DNA of 12,294 bases from Pelagophyceae sp. CCMP2097 (taxonomy: Eukaryota; Sar; Pelagophyceae). The position numbers were made by a program, and so were the translations under genes. Of this stretch, positions 8,048 through 12,294 are shown piece after piece; the first letter of the stretch is position 1, and each line of letters starts with the position of its first letter. The notes below the pieces were generated by a model. The model saw only the letters and a program-made list of their open reading frames with translations, was not told the origin of the DNA and ran no database searches. The stretch lies in NCBI GenBank assembly GCA_026770575.1, contig MU657271.1, positions 157,938-170,231 of the forward strand. The letters run 5' to 3'.

Positions 8048-8620
8048 TTAGCGATTAATAAAAAAAGACGCGAGGTGGGGGGCCAAAACCGAGATACCCC
8101 TAAAGAAGAAAAAATCGTTCAGGACGTCTGCTCTCGCAATATTATCCATTCCGGTACGGTTTACTCTCACACTGGCGATGTCACATGTTCAGGGAACACA
8201 TCATGCGCATTCACAAGTTGCCAACCTATTGCTATTTTTTTCGGGGAGCGCCAGCGTTCGCGCATGAGATCGGACCTAGGATTCCCAATTAGAGAACATT
8301 GACCTGGCAGAGGGAAGAGTGCTTGTCACAGGAGCGCGGGGGCGAGACTACCACACAAGATTCGAACCTTCGCAATCTCACTGCTGTCAATGTAGGGTCG
8401 CTATAGGGAACTAACGTATCAGCGATCGTCAATCGTTTGTTTTCCTTGTTTTTCTGAAGTTTTGAAGTAAACACTTATAATCAAGTGTCCTATTCTCGCA
8501 GGTTGTTTACAAAAACGCCAATTGTTCTTGGAGGATGAGCTCCCTTCGGCCTTACGTCGGCGCCGGTGTCTATGCAGAATCTCCCGCGACGCGGCACCCA
8601 GGCCGCGGACAAATCTTGAC
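8048..8620. other. Non-coding stretch, nothing recognised
   Basis: Moderately AT-rich with only short, unconvincing open frames on both strands. A T-arm-like GGTTCGAATC occurs on the minus strand near 8360, but no acceptor or D-arm pairing completes a tRNA. I see no promoter, repeat or gene here. Confidence 0.4.
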
Positions 8621-8730
8621 GGAGGGGAAAGGGAAAGGGGGAAAGAAAAAAGGGGAAAGACGGGGGAACGATGGTGTCATGGGTGACAGGGTTGTCAGAG
8701 GTGGCGCCCAGGGGAGAGAAAGGGGAAAGG
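8621..8730 (+). repeat. Purine-rich tract
   Basis: Bases 8621-8660 are 40 uninterrupted purines made of GGGGAAA-type units, and 8710-8730 are another 21 purines. The tract lies on the plus strand, next to the tandem array that follows. Such tracts can form triplex DNA, but a function here is speculative. Confidence 0.7.
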
Positions 8731-8770
8731 TTAAAAAGTGATGTCGACAAACTTCGCCGCGAATTAACTG

Positions 8771-8970
8771 GCGCTGGCGCGGCGCGGCGGTGCCCGGGCT
8801 CTTGCGAGGGCCAGGAGGAGGTGGTCTTATGGAAGCCTCGGGCGCTGGCGGGGCCCGCAGGCCCGGGCTCTTGCGAGGGCAGGAGGTGGTCTTATAGAAG
8901 CCTCGGGCGCTGGCGGGGCCCCGGGCCCGGGCTCTTGCGAGGGCAAGAGGTGGTCTTATAGAAGCCTCGG
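8771..8970. repeat. Tandem array, three units of 71, 65 and 64 bp
   Basis: The units start at 8771, 8842 and 8907. Each begins GC(G)CTGGCG, contains CCCGGGCTCTTGCGAGGGC and ends TATAGAAGCCTCGG (TATGG in the first). Units two and three are almost identical; the first is more diverged and longer. A minus-strand frame reads through the array, repeating PEASIRPP, but nothing else supports coding. The array lies about 360 bp beyond the stop codon of the RING gene. Confidence 0.85.
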
Positions 8971-9332
8971 GCACTGTGCCGCACCCCTAAGACACCCGTC
9001 GTCTCCAAAAATTACAGGGTCAGTCCGTGAGGCGGAAAGGTTTATACCACGCGCGCGCGCCGAGGCCACCTTCCGCGAGTGGGGGCCGTGTGCTCTTAGT
9101 ATGCTCTGCAAGTGCTCTCTGAGTGCGGGCGCGTCCATAGGCGCTTCTTGACGGGACGACGATGCTTCGACAAAAGGTCCGTCGTGGACCGAGGACCGAT
9201 GCCCGCCGCCGGGGCGCGATGGCCGCGCGGCGGCGGACCTCTGCGGCGGCAGCGCTGGCCGCCGGCCAGAGCAGCCCCGGAGCGCTGCCGCGCGTTTGCC
9301 TCTGCGCAGGCCACACAGCAACAGCGACGGCC
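8971..9332. other. 3' flank of the RING gene, no gene seen
   Basis: GC-rich sequence between the tandem array and the stop of the RING C-terminal half. Several overlapping frames are open on both strands only because of the high GC content. Their products are Arg/Ala/Pro-rich, with no recognisable motif. Confidence 0.4.
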
Positions 9333-9389
9333 TCAGGCCCAAAAGTGCTGGATCACAATGTCGATGGGCGTGCGGCACACGGGGCACGT
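9333..9389 (-). other. RING finger, C-terminal half and protein end
   Basis: It encodes TCPVCRTPID followed by IVIQHFWA and a TGA at 9335-9333. CPVCR-PI and an aromatic tail at the very C-terminus are the expected ending of the Mdm2-type RING. The frame extends back to a TAG, giving about 19 extra residues before the Thr that have no place in the domain. A TTAG just before them could be a splice acceptor. Confidence 0.75.
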
Positions 9390-9574
9390 GTCGCTGCGCG
9401 ACCTGCGTGGTCTTTCGTCGAACGATGCGTCGAAGTGGCGCGCGAACTAACCCCCAATGCTCGGCCTCTCGTCGGCTCCAAAAATGCTTTCGAGGTTGCG
9501 GGCGGGGGTCCTTGCGTCCAGCAAGTTTTGCGACCGAGCACGCAGCAAGAGACGGGCCCGTGGCCCGCAGCGGT

Positions 9575-9716
9575 CCATCGACAACCCCGCGGGCCGTCGA
9601 CGACGCCGGCGGTCCGTCGAAGACCGGCCATCCGTCGATGACGCTCGGTCTCTCGAGGGCCTCGAGGGCCCCTCGGTCTCGAGGGGGGCCTATCGAGGGA
9701 CCTCTGATATCGAGGG
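9575..9716. repeat. Microrepeat array separating the RING halves
   Basis: Four copies of CCRTCGAHRA start at 9575, 9594, 9614 and 9632 (18-20 bp spacing). They are followed by five copies of HTCGAGGG at 9652, 9661, 9679, 9692 and 9709. The array lies within the roughly 450 bp that split the RING finger. The word TCGACGG also recurs at 10760-10815. Confidence 0.6.
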
Positions 9717-9834
9717 GCCTCTTTGATGAACCTCGGGCACATAGAGCCCCGTGAAAGACCCTCTTCGGGCAAGTTCTATCGCTGGGCTCCAAAAGAACGA
9801 GTCTCCGCAGCTTGTAGAAGTGCCATAAGGCGCC

Positions 9835-9942
9835 GCCTCCGCGCTTCAGCGCCCGGGCGCAGCCGAGGCAGCAGGCGATGTGGCCCGTCTCGCCGTGGAC
9901 GAACGTGGCGTTGCGCGCCGCGGAGAGGCATACGATGCAGAG
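9835..9942 (-). other. RING finger, N-terminal half
   Basis: It encodes LCIVCLSAARNATF, VHGETGH and IACCLGCARALK. It supplies the first Cys pair, both His and the third Cys pair of an Mdm2-type RING, spaced as in that family. The final CPxC pair does not follow in any frame here. Confidence 0.8.
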
Positions 9943-10385
9943 CCTGTTGCGACGCCGGCGTCCGGACAGCCGTCGAAACGATCTCGCGCGTCGGTCTTTC
10001 AAGGCGGTCCCCGGGCCCGTCCCCGCGACACGTCGCCTCTCCCCGCACCCCGAAAGCCCGGCGCCGCTCGCGACGGCACCGACAGTGCCAATAGTTTGCC
10101 GACTGGACGACGCAGCTTGAGAAACGTTTCGGCGTTGATCGCGTCCTGAATCTTCTCCGCCATCGTCTGCCGCTCCGAGCCCGCAGAGTTCGCCGCAGGC
10201 CCCGCCGCGCGCTGCGCCGCCGCGGCCGCGAGCGCCGCCGCCGTGCGCTGGCCGGCGACAGAGGGTTGCGCCTCACACCTTCCGGTCTGCGGCGGCAGGG
10301 GCGCGTCAGACACGCCTAAAAGCTCCACCACGGGCAAGTCGTCGGGGGCCTCGCGGTTGAGCCGCTGCGAGATCCAGCCGGTGAC

Positions 10386-10445
10386 CTAACCGCGGGTATT
10401 GCTATGGCATTGTGCCACGGTGGTCGGCCAGATGCGTCCACGCAC
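10386..10445 (-). other. Probable intron, 60 nt, GT-AG
   Basis: The donor is CCC|GTGCGT at 10445 and the acceptor GGTTAG|GTC ends at 10386, both between codons of the same frame. Removal eliminates an in-frame TAG and joins ...RLRLAEP to VTGWISQRL, restoring the expected ending of the SH3-like unit (compare GWISEDL in the preceding unit). The restored domain is the main support. Confidence 0.65.
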
Positions 10446-10745
10446 GGGCTCTGCGAGCCTGAGCCTAGGAACGCAGTGCTGCGCCGGGTGGTCCGAAAAG
10501 AGCTTCCCCGCGACGGTCACGACGGCGCCGCACGGGACGACGTGCACGATGGCCGACGACAGCTCGACGGTCTCACGCACGACGGCACCGTCCCGCAGCA
10601 CCACCCTATATATCAGCGGCGCCGTCAGCGGCAGCAGCTCGGCGATGGGCCCGCGCTGGCCCGAGAGCGGGTTGAGGTCTTCCGAGATCCACCCGTCGTC
10701 GGTGGAAAGGCGGGCTAAGCCTTGCTCATTGACACGGCGCTCCAG

Positions 10746-10802
10746 CACCTATTGCATTCGACGGTTCGCCATGCATCACCTATTGCATTCGACGGTTTGC
10801 CA
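10746..10802. repeat. 31-bp direct tandem duplication
   Basis: CACCTATTGCATTCGACGGT and the following 11 bases (10746-10776) are repeated from 10777 to about 10802, with one change. It lies exactly where the SH3-like coding frame breaks off, so the duplication may have helped disrupt the gene. Confidence 0.8.
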
Positions 10803-10849
10803 CGTTTCGACGGTCCACCACCAGATCATGCTTCGCCAATACATCTGCA

Positions 10850-11116
10850 TCGTCGCCGCCTCGCGCCGCCTCGCGTACCTCGAAGACGGCGTCCTTTGCG
10901 AGCGTGCAGAGGTGTGGAGAAGCGAGCTCGAGGCCGCGGCGCACCTACGGTGCGCATTCGGCACGGTAGCACGCCGCGTCAAACGGCCAACCCCCGTCGC
11001 GCCTCTGCGAGCTCACGATTACGTTTGCACGACTGTGATGTCGACCCATGTGGCGTCCCTTTCAAGAGTCCGACGCGGGCCCGCACGAACGCGCCGTCGC
11101 GGCAGACCACGCCGTA
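10850..11116 (-). pseudogene. Decayed SH3-like repeat units upstream of the RING gene
   Basis: Two worn copies of the unit can be read. The first starts YGVVCRDGAFVRARV (11116-11072) and, after a frame change, continues as LERDATWVDITVV. The second runs from DAACYRAECAP at 10980 through an in-frame TAG (10947-10945) to VRRGLELASPHLC then TLAKDAVFEV. Both align by eye to YRVVLRDGAVVRETVELSS and VPCGAVVTV of the intact unit downstream. They are most likely the 5' continuation of the same gene, broken by frameshifts, a stop and the 31-bp duplication. The function follows the main gene: a repeat region probably for protein binding. Confidence 0.45.
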
Positions 11117-11354
11117 CCGCCACAGCGCGCCGAGCGGGCCGCCGTCGCCGACACAGCATTCGGACGCCAGGCACCTGCAAGGCCGTGGTGATGGCGCTTC
11201 GCATGAGGCGGCTGCTCCCGCCGCTCCTCTCCACGGACCCGCATCGAGCGCTCGCGCCGGCCCCCCGCAGCACGCACCAGCCCGTCGCCGGCGCGCATAT
11301 CCGGAGCCAGAGGAGGCCTTTGTACCTGAGCGGCGCAAGTCGGACTATTAACTC

Positions 11355-12120
11355 TTAAGAATGCGCAAGTCTGACTCTTGAAAGGCACTCGCCCAGAAAT
11401 GCCCGTCTGAAGACGACGACGCCCCACCGGCGTGCATCGATCCTCTGGATGCCGCTCACGACGTGGTCTGCACCGCAGTCGCCGTTACAGTTTGGGTTGA
11501 CACCCTTCGGCCAAGACGCGGCTCACAAACTGCCTTCGCGCTCGTTGCGTCGCGAGCCCCGTCTGCTGCGCCGCCGCCGCGTCGGCGATAGAGGTGCGCT
11601 CGTCAACGACCAGCGTGGCGCCGCGCCTGCGCCAGCGGGCACCGCGGTCGAGTGCGCAGCAACGACGGGCGCGCAAGACGGCAGCAACGACGCGCGTAAG
11701 ACGGCTGCGCGCGCCCCGCGCAATACGCACGCGAGCGTCGCCACGACGGCCGCGTGGTCCGACGCCGCCTCGCGCACGGCGCACGCCTCCGCCACGACCT
11801 AGCGCCGTCGTGTCTCGGCGCACTTAGGCCGCGCGGGCGACGGCCCCGGGAGTCCACCTTTGCCCGCCACTAGAATACCCTTTGCCCGCCTCTTTGAATT
11901 TTTCGGCTCCGCGACAGACGTGCCAGGCCGCCGCCGCCGCTTTGTCCCCGCCGTCGCGGCCCGTGAGGAGCGAGAGCATGGCCTCGCGACAGGGGAGCGG
12001 GAGTCGGCGCGGCGGTGCCTCAAGCTTCGGTCCTTTGAGCTTCCGCTTTCGACCAAGCCCGCCGCGCGGCTTCGCGGCGCTCGAGCAAGGCACGGCTGTA
12101 CCAATACACTGTCGAATTAG
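11355..12120 (-). pseudogene. Unrecognised helical protein, broken
   Basis: Coding-like pieces follow one another but change frame. Bases 12120-11824 give a basic stretch (GRKRKLKGPK) and then a helical segment (REAMLSLLTGRD, GDKAAAAAWHVC, EKFKEAGK), ending at TAA 11826-11824. Bases 11795 to about 11640 give MAEACAVREAASDHAAVVAT and further Ala/Leu-rich helix. From about 11640 a frame change gives LVVDERTSIADAAAAQQTGL and RRQFVSRVLAEG, and another gives VNPNCNGDCGADHVV down to TAA 11357-11355. Helix-turn-helix periodicity with Ala/Leu would fit armadillo-like repeats, but the match is weak. No start codon is clear. It lies upstream of the SH3-like remnants on the same strand and could be a separate gene or their far 5' part. 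Confidence 0.4.
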
Positions 12121-12138
12121 ATTATCAGCGGAAATCTA

Positions 12139-12294
12139 TTAACTATTTTTGGCTCGTGAAGGCGGTTGGCGCTGCGCCGGCCACTCCCGCGAGACGCCCT
12201 GGGCGCGCTTGTTTGGCTTTTTCGTCAACTGTTTTATTTTGGCGAGACTCTGCGAAAGCTTCTTAATTAGTAGTTAATCAAGTCTAAACCTTAG
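12139..12294 (-). other. Window edge: possible short basic exon
   Basis: A 44-codon open stretch (12273-12142) reads LSQSLAKIKQLTKKPNKRAQ and further basic residues, ending TAA-TAG at 12141-12136. It has no ATG and follows a stop at 12276-12274. Codon content looks plausible for an exon, but nothing confirms it. The rest of the edge is AT-rich and featureless. Confidence 0.2.

Larger units (their letters stand above)
9333..10748 (-). pseudogene. SH3-like repeat / Mdm2-type RING finger protein, interrupted
   Basis: From the 5' side, 10748-10000 encodes SH3-like material: GWISEDL, then YRVVLRDGAVVRE...ELSS...VPCGAVVTVAGK (about 10643-10480). After a 60-nt intron comes a second GWISQRLNRE (from about 10376), then an Ala-rich linker and AEKIQDAINAETFLKLRR. 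A frame change near 10000 leads to the RING half at 9942-9835 with CIVC, VHGETGH and CCLGCA. The completing half, TCPVCRTPID then IVIQHFWA and a stop, appears only at 9389-9333 in another frame. Together they match the Mdm2-type C2H2C4 RING at the protein's C-terminus, a family of E3 ubiquitin ligases in which the aromatic tail takes part in dimer formation. About 450 bp, partly microrepeats, separate the halves with no good donor site, so the RING is probably disrupted by insertion. GTG at 10748 is only the frame limit; the true start lies upstream. Confidence 0.6.

Noticed and set aside
8340..8420. tRNA-like sequence with a GGTTCGAATC word on the minus strand
   Set aside because: The T-stem pairs poorly, no acceptor stem or D-arm can be formed, and no anticodon loop is placed correctly. 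A single B-box-like word is not enough for a tRNA or SINE call.
9575..9716. CRISPR-like regular repeats
   Set aside because: Units are only 8-10 bp with 9-20 bp spacing, degenerate, and in a eukaryotic context with no cas genes; this is a microrepeat array.
9096..9754. Several overlapping plus- and minus-strand frames of 90-160 codons
   Set aside because: Arg/Ala/Pro-rich products typical of random GC-rich sequence; only the short CPVCR segment and the RING half carry a recognisable motif.
12240..12294. CTAAACC at the window end as possible telomeric repeat
   Set aside because: Only one imperfect unit, not an array.

Overview
The window looks like nuclear DNA of a GC-rich protist. Three short canonical GT-AG introns, proteins that are not operonic, and non-autonomous DNA transposons with target-site duplications all argue against a prokaryote. 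The best lineage clue is a decayed protein on the minus strand (about 9333-11116) that couples SH3-like repeat units to a C-terminal Mdm2-type RING finger. From memory this architecture is common in pelagophyte stramenopiles such as Aureococcus. The taxon is an inference, with moderate to low confidence.

Left third (1-5940, GC-rich, all genes on the minus strand). At the window edge is the first part of an unrecognised protein with a Pro/Arg/Lys-rich tail (727 down to 1). Upstream of it lies one very large unrecognised gene (5859 down to 990, about 1,550-1,600 codons). It shows two convincing introns, but is broken by five in-frame stop codons and at least four single-base frame changes. It is best read as a recently decayed pseudogene, or as a gene in a badly flawed assembly.

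Middle (5940-8600, AT-richer, no believable genes). This is a nest of mobile elements: a small inverted-repeat element with two adjacent hairpins (6081-6215), then a 1.8-kb terminal-inverted-repeat element (6223-8047). That element was itself invaded by two tandem copies of a 680-696 bp MITE flanked by TTAA. The two copies share the middle TTAA, and each carries a long internal hairpin.

Right third (8600-12294, GC-rich, genes on the minus strand). It holds a purine-rich tract, a three-unit 64-71 bp tandem array and the broken RING/SH3-like gene, whose RING is split by about 450 bp rich in microrepeats. Further decayed SH3-like units follow, then another broken unrecognised coding region (12120 down to 11355). 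No gene on the plus strand is convincing; the long plus-strand frames are antisense shadows of GC-rich minus-strand coding. Overall the window is a graveyard of decayed genes around a nested transposon island. I see no complete, working multi-gene system.
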